Below are positions 47,825-60,202 of a stretch of 64,000 nucleotides of DNA, piece after piece. The DNA is from Nyssa sinensis (taxonomy: Eukaryota; Streptophyta; Magnoliopsida; Cornales; Nyssaceae): NCBI GenBank assembly GCA_008638375.1, contig CM018048.1:558001-622000 (forward strand), written 5' to 3'. Positions within the stretch are counted from its first letter, which is position 1. Each line of letters starts with the position of its first letter. A program made the position numbers and the translations under genes. The notes under the pieces are model-generated. The model had not been told where the DNA came from. It ran no database searches and saw nothing but the letters and a program-made list of their open reading frames with translations.

Positions 47825-48221
47825 TCTATAGTTAGCACCACACCTACCACACCTGCCACTCTTGCCCTACCAGTTCCTACGATTAGATCACGAGCCCAAA
47901 ATAACGAACCACAACACGTAGGAAGGGTTTATTCCATTTTTCCAAAGAATGTAGAAGCTACTACATCAGCAGCCACAGGTATTCTCCAGTTTGTTAGTAA
48001 CCTACTTGCTTATAATTGATATTAACTCTACACATTAGTTTAAGCCCTTGGATTTGCTATTAAGTTGAGATTTAGAAAACTGAACCCTTAGGCTGCACAT
48101 TTACTGTTACGATTTTCTCAAGGGAGATTACTACTGGATAAAGTAAGTAAGAAGGAATAGTATTTCATAGATTATGAGCGTCCAAGTTTTGAGGATAAAA
48201 CTTAATTTAAGGGGGGTAGAA

Positions 48222-51200
48222 TGCAATACCCCGACCCGAAAAATGACACTAAATTGAGGTAGACCGGGTCGAGTAGGGTAATATCAAATTATAACCCGAG
48301 TTGTTAAGGCTCTATATCATGATATTATATGGACTAAATGATTATGAAAGGTGAACAATTTATTTGTATAGTCAGTGCCAGGAAACGTCTGAGCAACCCA
48401 AGATCGAGCATCGTAATGTGTATACGTACGCAGACACATGCATGCATATGTATACATATACGCGTAGCTCATTTAATATAAAGGTATGTACGTGTGTATA
48501 GAAATTGGCATACATATGTGCATATAGGTATGTATATATGTATAAAGTATGTACCAAATATGTAATTATATAAGTGTATATACATAGTATAGTATATTAT
48601 ATATATGTACATGTATTAAACACAAAGAAAAAGGGGGAAGTGAAGCAGCATGCAAAGGCATGCATGCTTGTGAGTGTGTGTTGTAGTGTCGGCAGCATGT
48701 GCGTGTGGTGTGTGTATGGTTATGTGTATTTATGAATTTACATAAAAATGTGTATATATATGTATGTTATATATATATATATATGTATATACACATAAAG
48801 AGAGCAGCAAGTGGGCTGATTGAGGGATATATTGAGTGATGGGAAATTCGGGCAACTTATGTGTGCAAGTGGGTGTGAGTAAGTGTGTGTGTGTGTGTGT
48901 GTACTTGATGTGTATGTTTAGTATAATATATATATATATATACACAAAATATCAACATACAATTTAATGTAAAGGTGAGACAAGAAAGAAAAGTCAGCAA
49001 TAGAGGCTGTAAGTAGGAAAGAAAAGAAATTGGCATACATATGTGCATATAGGTATGTATATATGTATAAAGTATGTACCAAATATGTAATTATATAAGT
49101 GTATATACATAGTATAGTATATTATATATATGTACATGTATTAAACACAAAGAAAAAGGGGGAAGTGAAGCAGCATGCAAAGGCATGCATGCTTGTGAGT
49201 GTGTGTTGTAGTGTCGGCAGCATGTGCGTGTGGTGTGTGTATGGTTATGTGTATTTATGAATTTACATAAGAATGTGTATATATATGTATGTTATATATA
49301 TATATATATATATGTATATACACATAAAAAGAGCAGCAAGTGGGCTGATTGAGGGATGTATTGAGTGATGGGAGATTCGGGCAACTTATGTGTGCAAGTG
49401 GGTGTGAGTAAGTGTGTGAGTGTGTGTGTGTGTGTGTGTACTTGATGTGTATGTTTAGTATAATATATATATATATACACAAAATATCAACATACAATTT
49501 AATGTAAAGGTGAGACAAGAAAGAAAAGTCAGCAATAGAGGCTGTAAGTAGGAAAGAAAAAAAAGAGGAAAGAGGGAGAACGTGAGGGGCGGTTAGGAGT
49601 GCCAAGTTGGTGTATGTATATGTGTGGTGATATATAGGAAATCAAAAAAAAAAATGGAAGCAAAGGAGCTGAGACCTTTAGAGAAATTGTAAACCATTCA
49701 GAATAGAAACAGAAGAAGAAAGAAGGAGAAATAGAAAGAAAAAGGTAAGAAAACTCTGTAATTTTCAAGTTTCGAATTTATTGGATTTTTTTGTAAAATT
49801 TATTAAAGCTATGAAATAATTACATGTTTTAAAGAGCATGAAAAATAGGGAATTTAGGAAGAAACCGCAACCCATTTGGTTAAGAAACGAGTGAGAAAAA
49901 CCAATTTAAAATTTGAAGAAAAATTTCGAGTCATTAAGTTTTTGATCGATTTAGCTTGTTTTATGAATTGAGAATTGTTTCCCATAAGTGCAGCAACTTG
50001 TAGGTAAAATTTGGGCTCAACAATGGCTAAAAAGCCATGAAAAAGTGAAAATTCAATTCGTCGAAAAATCGGGACCGCTCGTCGGAGTTGGCTGCAACTC
50101 CATTTTCCGACACCTTCTGGTGATGCAAACTGAATTCCGATGGTAGATATGGAAAGCCCATGAGGATTAGAAGAGGACCCAAGTGGTCGGACATCGAAAC
50201 GTCGTCGAAAAACAGCCACCATGGCCGGAGAAGATGACCGGTGCACGACTAGACTGCACGTAGTGCGCTGCTGCGTTTTGGGTTTTTTTGTGTTTATGGA
50301 CCATGGGTCGGGTTGAGCCGCCCAACCCAATATGTGTTAGACCCAATATAGGTACAGCTTTGGGTGATTTTTTAAAGGTGATTTGGGGCTGTTTGGATAC
50401 AAGAATAGTAGATAGAAATTGGATTGAAATTGAGAATAAGGATAGCTTATCCAAGTTTTGATTTAATCCATTGTTTGGCTATTCCAAATTGGAATAAGAC
50501 CTTGTGAAATTATAAATTTTACCCAAACGTTATAATAATTATATTTTGACCCCAAGTGAATAAAATATTATTTAATTAAATAATTATTTAAAGGAGAAAT
50601 TCTCAAAATGCCCCTAAGTGAAAAAGTAGTCAAACGAACTCCGATTAAAATAAAAGAATAGTGAATTTTTATTATTTCGAGCATTTTGGACTCAACCGTG
50701 GAGTCTAATTTACAACAATAGGTCTCGAGAAGTAAGAACCTGTAAAAGTGCAAAATAACTGTTTTGCCCTTTTTAGTACCGAAGTCCGAATTGAATTCTA
50801 CGAAAGCCTAAACCGACTTTATTCAAAGTTCTGGATTCAGTATTAGAGTCTATTCAAGTAAAAGAGATATCAATAGTAAAGAGACATAAATTTGATGAAT
50901 AGCACTGAATTATATAGATATATATATATATATATATAGACTGAGATGAGTTTCCTGAATTATAGAAACACCAAGAGAAAAGGAGAAGGAAATTTGACCT
51001 TCTAGACAGATACAGAAAGAGATAAGTAAAATCCGATCTCTGTACGTGGCAAAGACCTAGTTTTGCCATGCATGTGTTAATTTTTATTGTGTCTATGCCT
51101 TCAGATGTTACTGAATGACATTGATGCTTGTTCTAGTTCGTAAATATTATTGAATCGAATGTTATATTTTGAGCATGTGATCACTATACAGTTTGGATTA

Positions 51201-52130
51201 TGATGCCTGAATGATGTACACTCATATATTATACTCTGATGAGAGTCATGATCATTTCATACATCATTGAATAACTACATTCCACTATTATTATGAGGAG
51301 TAGGTCGGGTCTACATGAGTAAGTCAGACGGGTGGTTCTGATTGCAAAAGGGTATGGCTGGATTCTACTAAAAGTTGTAGGCTGGGTGTGCATGAGCAAG
51401 GCAGATAGAGAGATCTGTTTGCAAAAGGGTATGCTGAGTCCTATTGTAGACTGAGTATACATGAGCAAGTCAGGTGGTGAGACCTGTTTGCAAAAGGGTA
51501 TGCTGAGTTCTACATATATATATCAGACCATGGGAATCATTCTACACATCATTGCATTTAATTAGATAATCATTGTCATTGCCATTATCATGTGATGTGA
51601 CTTACTGTTGTTGAAATTATATCATCTTGTTGGGTTATCATGTTGCTATGATCTATGTATCTTGATTATAGACCCCTTCATGTTGACCTGTCCTTGGCAG
51701 AGCAAAGGACTACTTACTAAGTTTTCATAGCTCACATAGATACTACACACATTTGACTATTTTAGGTAAGACACCACAGTTTGAAAGTAGGGATCAGAAT
51801 CCCGGACATGCATAGGACTACTGCAGATATATGTACTGCAGGGGTTATTTTGGTAGTAAAGTATAGTACTTGTCCTATGTTCTCCCATCACCCCACATCC
51901 TAGGGGCCGTTGTATTTTGAATTTTTGGGTCTGTATAATTATATGAACTATAGTATTATGAATGAACAATTTTATCAAGTCTTCCGCTGTGTATTTAATT
52001 TCTAATTGCATGTTAACTAACTCACCTATAAATGTCAAGTTAAAGTGAAAAGGAAAAATCTGGTTCGGCCATCAGGTCGAATCAGTGTCGCGATCCCCGA
52101 TTCGCATAGGGTGGATTCTGGGTCGTGACA
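48222..52130 (+). repeat. 3' LTR of the nested Tekay/Del-like element
   Basis: 3909 bp, TG...CA. It contains a direct internal duplication and otherwise aligns with 43453-46655. TA- and TG-rich parts near 48770, 48890, 49290 and 49430 give low-complexity open frames that are not genes. Confidence 0.85.
48501..49550. repeat. 525-bp tandem duplication inside the 3' LTR
   Basis: Two units start at GAAATTGGCATACATATG (48501 and 49026) and both end in CAATAGAGGCTGTAAGTAGG. They are nearly identical, so this duplication is recent. The 5' LTR has a single unit. Confidence 0.88.
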
Positions 52131-52135
52131 TGTTC

Positions 52136-54882
52136 CATTTTTTATTCTACAAACCTCTAGGAAGCCTTCGTTTTATTCACACGTGTTTAAGGTCTAAATT
52201 ATTAGTATACAAACAATTGAAAAACCTTGTTTTAATTTCGAGTGTTACAGTTTTGTATATTCTGCTTTTCAGACTTCTAAAATAAGCTTATGAATGTTTT
52301 GGAGTCTCTAAAGGGCTTATGTTTTCTACTGGTCTGAATGTTGAAGAGATTATCTTAAAATCAAATATACCACAAAAATAACAAACAAGACACAAGTGAA
52401 TGAAATGAATAAAAGTTTCATAAATTAACCCAAAAATTAGGAGAATTACAAACTCGGAAGGACTAAAAAAAATGTTACAAAAATCCTAACTAATGGTCCT
52501 CGATGGGTGGCTTCTCCTTCAGGATCTGTAGACCCCGTTGGGGCGATTTTGGAAGGGCTCGGCGTAGGTTCATCTAGTGAAACCTCATTTACGGCAGAGA
52601 TGTCGAGATCAGGATACAACTTTTAGATCTTTTTCGGGAAAGTTTCATTACCATGGTCCGCAAATTCTCCACCCAGCCTCTGCATCTCTTCTTTGAGGGC
52701 TTTTTTTTTGTCTCTTCTCTCGCCATTTGAACACTGGTGGCAACCTTCATGGCAACAGTGGCCTCAGCCTCCTCTTTTTCTTTTTTAAGGTTTTCCAGCT
52801 CTGAAGCCAAAGCGTTCTTCTGTGACTCCAGAATAGCCATGTTGGTGAGGGATTCTTTCAACTTCTCCTCAAAAGAGAGAGATGCAGAGTGGGTTGTCCT
52901 GAGCTAGAGCTGAGTTTCGTCCAGCTTAGCTTGGAGTTTGTCCTCCCATTCTGATTCCTCGGGACAGTCCATGATAGCAGCCATGGCATGAACCGCCTAT
53001 AAACAAACAAACATTAGATAAGTGAGTGAGGAAAAAAGTTAATCACATATATGAAATCAACTAAATGACAAAATAAGACAATCTTACCCTCATGTGAGAA
53101 ACCAGGAGGTCCCTAGCTATCTTCCGAGGCTTCAGACCCTTGAAGCGACCTGCAGCCGAGCTCCGAGCCTCCTTGTAGGCCCTCTTTATAGCCACTTCCT
53201 CAGTTTCAGCAATGGCCACCCCGGGAGGAACCGCACCAATATTCCATTTGCCACGAGATCCAAGGCGCATTGTGGGGGCTGGAGGTGGTGACAGCTCACG
53301 TCGTACAGTTGGCAAGGCTAGCTCTTCGAAAATCGTATGTTTAGGGGAACTGGATCCCCCCACCTCAATCCTCCTCTTTTTCTTTTTTTAAGAAGGAGCT
53401 TGTACCACGAAGGTGGATGTTCCCCAAGCCTTTTTGGTTCTAAATGTCCAGCTCGTCAGGACGGTTTTCTTTAGAACCTCTGACTTGTCCTTCACTAGTT
53501 CGGCGTCCATAAAGTTCTTAAAGGTAAGAACTCGGTCGTGAGAACGGTCTTGTGGGTGAAGAAGTCTTTTGTACTTTTCTTATAAGTCAAGACTAAAAAT
53601 TGACCTTCTCCAAGCCTTTTTATCTGTGACAATAGAAATTCAGAAAAAGCATCAGTTAAGTCGGAATGGAATTATAGTATTCAGGTTAAAATCCAAAGTT
53701 CTGTAGGCTCATCCTTAAAACCGGTGTGCCAAGGGAAGAAACTGTTCCGGTTCTTGAAGTCTTCATGTTCCCAGCTACCATTGACAAAGAAGTACCATTT
53801 CTTCCATGTCTTGTTGGAAATGGGTACTGAGGTCAATGGTTTGAACATTTTGTCAAATGACATATAGAACATCCCTTCTGACTTCAGGAACTTGATGTCC
53901 ATATTACTTCTAATAAGGTCCAGATTTACTTCGACTTTGTTTTGGTGACCTAGGACTAAGAAGGCCATTAGCTACTCTAACTGTTGATGCTTAATTCGGT
54001 AGAGCAAATCTTGAACCAAATAAAAAACTCGTTCACTAGAGGATGGAGAGGGTAACATACACTGACCTCAAACCATTCAAGGTAAGCACAGATCTCTCCT
54101 CTCTCAATATCCGATAGGGCGATCTACCGCCCTCGGAATCTTACAAGACACATTCTGAGGGAAATCAAAATTAATTCTAAGGGCATCTAGCATGCCCTCA
54201 ATCATGACACTTTCGCCTTCCTCTCTCTTATGAGGCCGGTCCGACGAGCCGACCTCTCTATCCCTAGACTTGGGGTGCTTTTAATCAAAAACATTCCCGA
54301 GCTATTACCAAAAGCACTTTCAACTTCATCGCCCGAAATAGGGCCTAGTGCCCCCTGATCCTCTATTTCTACCACTTGCCTCTCTTCCTCTCCCGTGCTT
54401 GAATAAGCATCAGAGGTTGACATCCTCACAAATGAAGTAGGGGAGGAGAAGAAGAATAAAACCAAAAACAGAAATGAGAAAATGAAGGGATGTTGTCACA
54501 ACTAACTAGAAATTGAAGGATGAACGTCGGAGTAATCTTTTGGTATACCGAAAATCGCTTGGGAGCCTTCTTTTGCTTAGAATTTAACTTGAAACATTAG
54601 AGAGTTTTTAAAAGACTCTTCTTGGGAAGATTTCGTCTATTTATAAGACAATCTAAGGAGGATCAGCATTTATGGCCTCGAAATCCCAACCGACGGTCGG
54701 CCAATAATGACCTCGATTATTCAATCGGCAGCTAGTGCAATGATGAGGTTGTAACTGTCCCATCAACAGCTATTTTATCAGGAATACAAAACGGTGCATT
54801 AATAAAAATATGTGTGACTCTTCAGAAACCCTAACCTCAGCTCTGCACAAATCCCCCAGAACTAAGGCTTGGGGGAAGTAGC
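52136..54882 (+). other. 3' non-coding part of retrotransposon A (continues after the nested element)
   Basis: Collinear with 2850-5522 of A'. On the plus strand it has no gene; on the minus strand it holds the antisense ORF described separately. It ends in the polypurine tract TTGGGGGAAGTAGC at the 3' LTR. Confidence 0.75.
52486..54423 (-). pseudogene. Antisense ORF of Tat-like retrotransposon A (putative gypsy-type transposon domain, degenerate)
   Basis: An ATG at 54423 opens MSTSDAYSSTGEEERQVVE. Recognisable later segments are AFLVLGHQNKVEVNLDLIRS, FLKSEGMFYMSFDKMFKPL, KKWYFFVNGSWEHED (53968-53681), a basic proline-rich segment (53363-53061) and a coiled coil with LENLKKEKEEAEATVAM (52861-52589). 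Order and sequence match the counterpart at 3189-5062 and the PF04195 (Transposase_28) family as I know it. It sits between integrase and the 3' LTR and runs against gag-pol, as in Tat-lineage elements. Frameshifts and stops differ from those in the other copy. Its role is unknown. Confidence 0.65.
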
Positions 54883-55341
54883 TGATATACGGTAAAATCA
54901 TAAACATATCCAAAGAATGACACGTGTATATTGAGAGCTCTTCACGGTACAGATTAGGAAAGATTCTTTTATCCAAATCAAACAGGCACGGGGGATAAGA
55001 GATATATGGTTCAGAATATAGCACAGCCATCCATGCCCTACCTAACTCAGAATAAGGAAACATAGTTCAATATGGCAACTACTATCTTTGGGTATCTTCA
55101 AATCCTTACTTTTATAGCTCTTAAGCTTACTCAACTTAGGAGATCTGCAACTTATAAATAAGACCATAAGGTATGCTTTCGATTCATGTTCAATTATACT
55201 TTTCAATTATAGCTTTATTTTCTTTACTGACTTTATCATCGGAGCGGTTATCACCGGAGCCTACCCGGTGACCCTCTGACCTTGAATTCTTGACAGGTAG
55301 CAAAGGACGAGAGGCCCTTTTGATCAAAAAGAGCAACATCA
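54883..55341 (+). repeat. 3' LTR of retrotransposon A
   Basis: 459 bp, TGATATACGG...GCAACATCA, the same length as the 5' LTR. The next base begins HMA5-proximal flank also found after 11876. Confidence 0.88.
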
Positions 55342-57117
55342 AATTCCTTCCTAGATCTTTCATCCAAATATAGCATAAAAGTGATCGATTATTTAATATC
55401 CTAATCTACACTAAAAATTAATAATTATGAATATAAGAAAATTTCAAATAATATTTATTATGTCCATGAAATGAGAAGAAATTACTGAAGAAGAATTTGT
55501 AAGCAAATTTTTATATATCTTTCATATTGATGAAGTTACAATTGAATATATTTTTATAAATTTATCAATACGAAAGATGTAGAAATGTTTCATTTAGTTC
55601 TTTTTTTTTTCTTTTCTTTCTATCATCATCTTCTCTTTGATACGTACCAACATGATTTTAAAGCTCGAAAAATCCAATAGCATGGTTAATCGTGCTTCAC
55701 ATTTAGTCTAAATAAAAGAAAAACAAATTAATACATATAGTATCTTACCTAAAAAAATTCAAAAAAAGACCATAGAAAATAAATTATTGAAGTTCATCAA
55801 GTTCTTCCCATAAACTAGCATTTCAAACGGATTGAGCAACCCAATGCGGAGATTTATCCATCATATTTTTAAAACTTCTTACAATCGATAATTTTTAAAA
55901 TGGGGAAATTAGAATCCTTTTTTTAATCTATAACGCTACAACTTTTCTTTCACTTACTAAAATCTCACATCTAAAACTTTTTTAACAAGTCCATCACAAT
56001 GAGTTATAAACCAAGTACAAAATAAGCAATAGTTATATAAGATATCAAGCTTATTTAAATTGAAAAACTCTTCGATGTTAGCCCTTTTTTTCCAATGTCG
56101 ATCATCAGTCAAAAAATTTAGTGAGAATTAGTTTAAAATATTATAAAATATTTATATTAATCTTATTTAGTTGAAATAATTTATTGCAGTAGATACTTCT
56201 ACTACCCCAGTGTAAACCACCTATTTTGACAAAGTAGGATGGCTTTATGATGTAGAACTAATTGTTGAAACTTTTGTGAAACAATAAGAAGACTCCAAAT
56301 TGCATTCCAAGCAAAAGTGCTCTTTGTTTTCTTTTGATAGCTTTAATTCCATCCCTTGATCAACCTTACTTATACAACATTATTTGTTTTCTTTTGTTAA
56401 TTTTAATGGCCCAATTGGAATTTAAAGCATATCCCATCTCCATGATCAACCTTACTTAAATGGTAAAGTCCCTTACAACACTTGTTTTCTTTTGTTATTT
56501 TTACTGGCCCAAGGAGTTTTAAGCATCCCACCTCCTTGATCAACCTTACTTATATGGTAGAGCTTGAGTATTTTTTCCACTTTTAAGGAGTTTAATCTTC
56601 TTTAATTTGGTGGCTTGAATTCAAAAATTTGCTTTTATTAACAAATTTGGACCCTTAATTGAGTGTTCATTTGGTTACTTTTTCTAAAAAGTATTTTTAA
56701 TAAGTTGGAAAGTAATGTTTAAATTGCTTTTTCTTAAAAACGGTAAGGTAAAAAGTAAAATAAATCCAACATGACTTTCAATTTTTTTTCTTATTTAAGT
56801 AAAAAAAATACTTAAAAAAGAGTCATCAAGAAGTAGACATTAAATTAATTATTGGCATCTTGGAATAATTATTGGAGGGTAGAAAAAGTATCTTCTCGGT
56901 TAGGCCATTTTGGACAGGAAGTTTAAAGGATGATCAAGCCAGTAAAGATTCAAGAATCTGATAATGAATATACTAATCTTTTTTTATTTTTTAAGGTTTT
57001 CTAGTGTAAGCATTGTAATGGTTAAGGGACCCACCTTCTCTAAAGTCAATATGCAATATTACAAAATTAAGAACACCACTCCTTAAATTAATTCAAACTA
57101 ATTAAGAATTTACCTGG

Positions 57118-57148
<31 letters not shown>

Positions 57149-57199
57149 GATATTTTTTGCGTATATAACTGGTGATTCTGATTCCGTCCAAGTTACAAC
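55342..57199 (+). other. 5' flanking region of HMA5 copy 2
   Basis: Collinear with 11877-13798 at high identity with small indels, for example a shortened TGATCAACCTTACTTA repeat near 56350. No gene was seen. Confidence 0.7.
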
Positions 57200-57207
57200 T
57201 ATAAATA
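57200..57207 (+). promoter_or_regulatory. Predicted TATA box of HMA5 copy 2
   Basis: TATAAATA in the same context as 13799-13806 (ACAAC before it, CATGTGCATGCTTCAC after it). Confidence 0.5.
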
Positions 57208-57291
57208 CATGTGCATGCTTCACAAACAAAATTCAGTAGCAGGAAGGTTGAAACTTGAGGGGGGTCATCATTTCTTCCAAGTAAAGAATAA

Positions 57292-57436
57292 CTCTCTCTC
57301 TCTCTCCCTTTCTCTCTCTTTCTCTCTCTCTCTCACACACACACACAGGTTTTCTAGTACCTTTGTTTGTGTGGATCTTCTTTTTCATGAAAGAAATATA
57401 TTAAATAATAGTACTATCTTGTGGAGATTAGTTGTA

Positions 57437-57475
<39 letters not shown>

Positions 57476-57500
57476 GTATACACACTTGTACACACACACA
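57292..57500. repeat. CT/CA/TA microsatellites in the HMA5 copy 2 leader
   Basis: The first tract (57292-57348) is CT-rich with TTT interruptions and a short CA run. The second (57436-57500) is CT, then TA, then a broken CA run. Both align with longer, purer tracts in copy 1. Confidence 0.85.
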
Positions 57501-57924
57501 GAGAGATCTCTTATAATGCATGTGATCTGTTTTGCCGCTTTGTTTTTACAGAGAATCGAATATTTGGTCGTTCCTTAGCTTCTGATTGGATGGTAAATTC
57601 GTGAAAACATTTATTTCTTTCAAATATAAAAAACTTGATCATATAAAAGAAGGTAAGACAGAAAATGTGCAAAGACAATTAATATAGAGAAATATATGTT
57701 TAAAAACGCATACTGTATGTAGATTGATTAATGGTATAGTTTATGTTTGTGGAATTGTAACCCTTTGGTAACCATTAGTCTATAATCATTAATTAAGCTG
57801 AGTTAACATGCATCTACCTTCAACTTAAATTAAATCACTTTGTAATTTTATTTTGTTTAATTATATGAACATAAATTTGTTATTTTCAAATTGTATCACT
57901 TTGCTTGTGTCTGTATCCTTATTA

Positions 57925-58650
57925 ATGGTCACATGTGATGATGGGATGCGCACCCTCTTACAAATGAATCCTTTCATTATATTTGAAATGGGGAGGCACG
58001 AATCCTTCAACAACTCTTGTCTAAATAATAATTATCTAATGGTATTATCATTCTATATTATATTATGTAGTGCGATGTGAAACTTAACATGATTTTTCTG
58101 TATCCAAGAAAGGTTTTTGAGAAGTTGTCATATCACTTCGTATAGAGTGATATAGTGAAACTGTTTAATTGCTTAATTTTTCGTAGGTTACAAATTAAAC
58201 CAACAACATTTTTGGGTGTTTACCTAAGCAAATGGTGGCGCCTTAGCTTAGCTTTTTATTATGCTTTGAAGGCAATCCGAGGTTGGTTAGCCAGGCACTA
58301 TCTCAAGCATAAATTAGGGCACTATCTTGAGCATAAATTAGGCAGAGAGGAAGTCTAGCATTTATGCGGATAATTAAAATTTATTTCGTGATTATTACGT
58401 GTAGTTAAAATAGATATGTAATCTGAACTGCATGACTTTAATATACTAATCACGTAACAAGTATTGAATACTCACGACCAACCCTATCACTCCTCGTTTA
58501 TAGGAAAATGATGATAATTGTGCCGTAGTTGATAAAACTATTCCCAACACTTAAATTAATAATGAATGCCCCCACTTGGTCACGAGCCCACGTTACCCAC
58601 TTGGGAGTTACCATAATCTTACGTTTGCACTTCTTTGTCCCTACAAGATT
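57925..58650 (+). other. Sequence present only in the copy 2 leader region, about 725 bp
   Basis: It lies between TTATTAAT and the shared TACTATTTTAATTTAGAATG; copy 1 has only a short poly-T stretch here. It includes a short direct repeat CACTATCT(C/T)(A/G)AGCATAAATTAGG (about 58299 and 58320). No gene or transposon end was recognised. It may be lost from copy 1 rather than gained in copy 2. Confidence 0.5.
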
Positions 58651-58719
58651 AAAATTTTACTATTTTAATTTAGAATGAGCAGTGGTGCCATTAGACCATC
58701 TTCAAAGGAATCATAAAAA

Positions 58720-60160
58720 AATAAAAAATCTGATTTAAGTTTTACTTTATCCCTCAGTCTCTCACAAATTTTATCTTTAATCTTGAATTTTAGAAAATTT
58801 ATTTATATAATTTATTAAAAGAAAAGTACTAAAATTGACAAGAATCGTAACTCTAAATCGAATAATTAACTTATGGAGTGAAGAAGAGTAGAACACGAAA
58901 AGATAGCTTGTGTTTGGATTGTGATTTATATATAATTTTTTTAAAAATTTTATAATTAATTTTTTAAAAATTATAAAAATATATTTAAATATGATAATTT
59001 AAATTATAAAAAATTAAAATTAATAATTTATCAAATGCATATTTTATATTTTAAAATTAAAAATCTTGTTTTTAAAACGTAATGGTTTTTGAGGGAATCT
59101 CACGAAAACATGCAAGGCAGTTAACGTTTAAGTGCGACCAACATATCTTTTTAGTCACATAACTGAGCACAAACATGTGGACCCTACCTAACAATCTTCC
59201 GCCGTCATTTGTGCGCACAACCCTAAGGTGACTGTTTCTTATAAATTTAATAACATTTTAAATTTATAAAAGAAAAATTAATCATAAATACCCGAAAGTT
59301 TTGAAATTTCATGACACGTAAGAACCACTCTAATATTAAATGTACAAATTTATATTATGATATTGTTATAATAAAAAATGTTAGGTTTTAATAATTTTAT
59401 TTTAATATTAAAATATTATTTTTTTAATATAATACATGTTTTTTTTATAAATAATATGAATTCTATTTTCGTTTGACTTTTACTTGATAGAATAGTTTGA
59501 ACTCCATTTTATAATTTTTTAGTATAATAATTATTTTTTTTTTGATAAATAGTGTGAGCTCTGTTTTTATTTGACATTTACTTGATAGAATAGTGTGCAC
59601 TTCACTTTTATTAATTATATACAAAATATATTTCATAAATAACATAAAAGAACATTAATTATTCTAAATATTAAATATGACATCAAAAATGATATTATTA
59701 TTTTTTTGACAAAATCAAATAACATATTATTGAAATAATAATTATTTTTCTTGATAAATAGTGTGAACTCTGTCTTCGTTTGGCATTTATTTGATAGAAT
59801 AGTGCGTACTCCACTTTTATTAAATATATACAAAATATATTTCATGAATGACATAAAAAATATTAATTATTCTGAATATTAAATATGACTATTATTATTT
59901 TTTTGACAAAATCAAATAACATATTATTGAAATAATAATTATTTTTCTTAATAGCTAGTGTGAAGTCTATCTTCATTTGGCATAAAATAATATTAATTAT
60001 TCTGAATATTAAATATGACATTAAAAATGAATTTTTTTTTTTTTTTGACAAAATTAAATAACATATTATTGAAATAATAATTTTTACATATATATATATA
60101 TATATCTATCTATATTGTATACTGTATAGGCAGTGCAAGGAATAACAAAAGATTTTATAT
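58720..60160 (+). other. AT-rich sequence only in the copy 2 leader, with degenerate tandem units
   Basis: It is absent from copy 1 between ATCATAAAAA and the shared TTGCAGATATAGAGAGG. From about 59480 to 60090 it holds three diverged units sharing TTTTTTGACAAAATCAAATA, CATATTATTGAAATAATAAT and ATAGTGTGAACTC-like parts. No gene; the minus-strand open frames here are AT-rich noise. Confidence 0.5.
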
Positions 60161-60165
60161 GTTGC

Positions 60166-60167
60166 AG
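60166..60167 (+). promoter_or_regulatory. Predicted splice acceptor of a 5' UTR intron, HMA5 copy 2
   Basis: GTTGCAG/ATATAGAGAGG directly precedes the coding start by about 36 bp and is conserved in copy 1 (near 14754). Together with the distant TATA box this suggests a leader intron. The matching donor was not fixed. Confidence 0.35.
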
Positions 60168-60202
60168 ATATAGAGAGGGGAGAAGAAGGAGCGATCATAT
60201 TG

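Larger units (their letters stand above)
43453..52130 (+). mobile_element. Non-autonomous Tekay/Del-like Ty3-Gypsy retrotransposon nested in A
   Basis: The 5' LTR is 43453-46655 and the 3' LTR 48222-52130. They start (T)GCAATACCCCGACCCG and end GTCATGACA/GTCGTGACA. The primer-binding site TGGTATCAGAGC (46659) matches initiator-Met tRNA. The polypurine tract AAGGGGGGTAGAA lies just before 48222. Target duplications TGGTC (43448-43452) and TGTTC (52131-52135) differ at one base. The unoccupied site is seen at about 2835-2855. Only gag is inside; protease, reverse transcriptase and integrase are absent. Confidence 0.87.
34108..55341 (+). mobile_element. Tat/Athila-type Ty3-Gypsy retrotransposon A, interrupted by two younger LTR insertions
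   Basis: LTRs of 459 bp at each end start TGATATACGG and end CAACATCA. The polypurine tract TTGGGGGAAGTAGC lies just before the 3' LTR. Flanking 5-mers are AATCT (34103-34107) and AATTC (55342-55346), with AATCC beside the other copy at 11877, consistent with a decayed target duplication. Internal order is gag, protease, partial reverse transcriptase and integrase, then a non-coding zone and an antisense ORF, as in the Tat lineage. The solo LTR at 39060-43069 and the Tekay-like element at 43453-52130 are later insertions. All genes are degenerate. Confidence 0.88.

Noticed and set aside
43808..49605. Many Tyr/Ile/His/Thr-rich open frames in the Tekay-like LTRs
   Set aside because: Read-through of TA- and TG-repeats inside LTRs, with no domain.
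53061..53363. 100-residue basic ORF considered as a stand-alone gene
   Set aside because: It lies in the middle of the antisense ORF of the Tat-like element and aligns with a broken counterpart at about 3740-4090, so it is part of that pseudogene.
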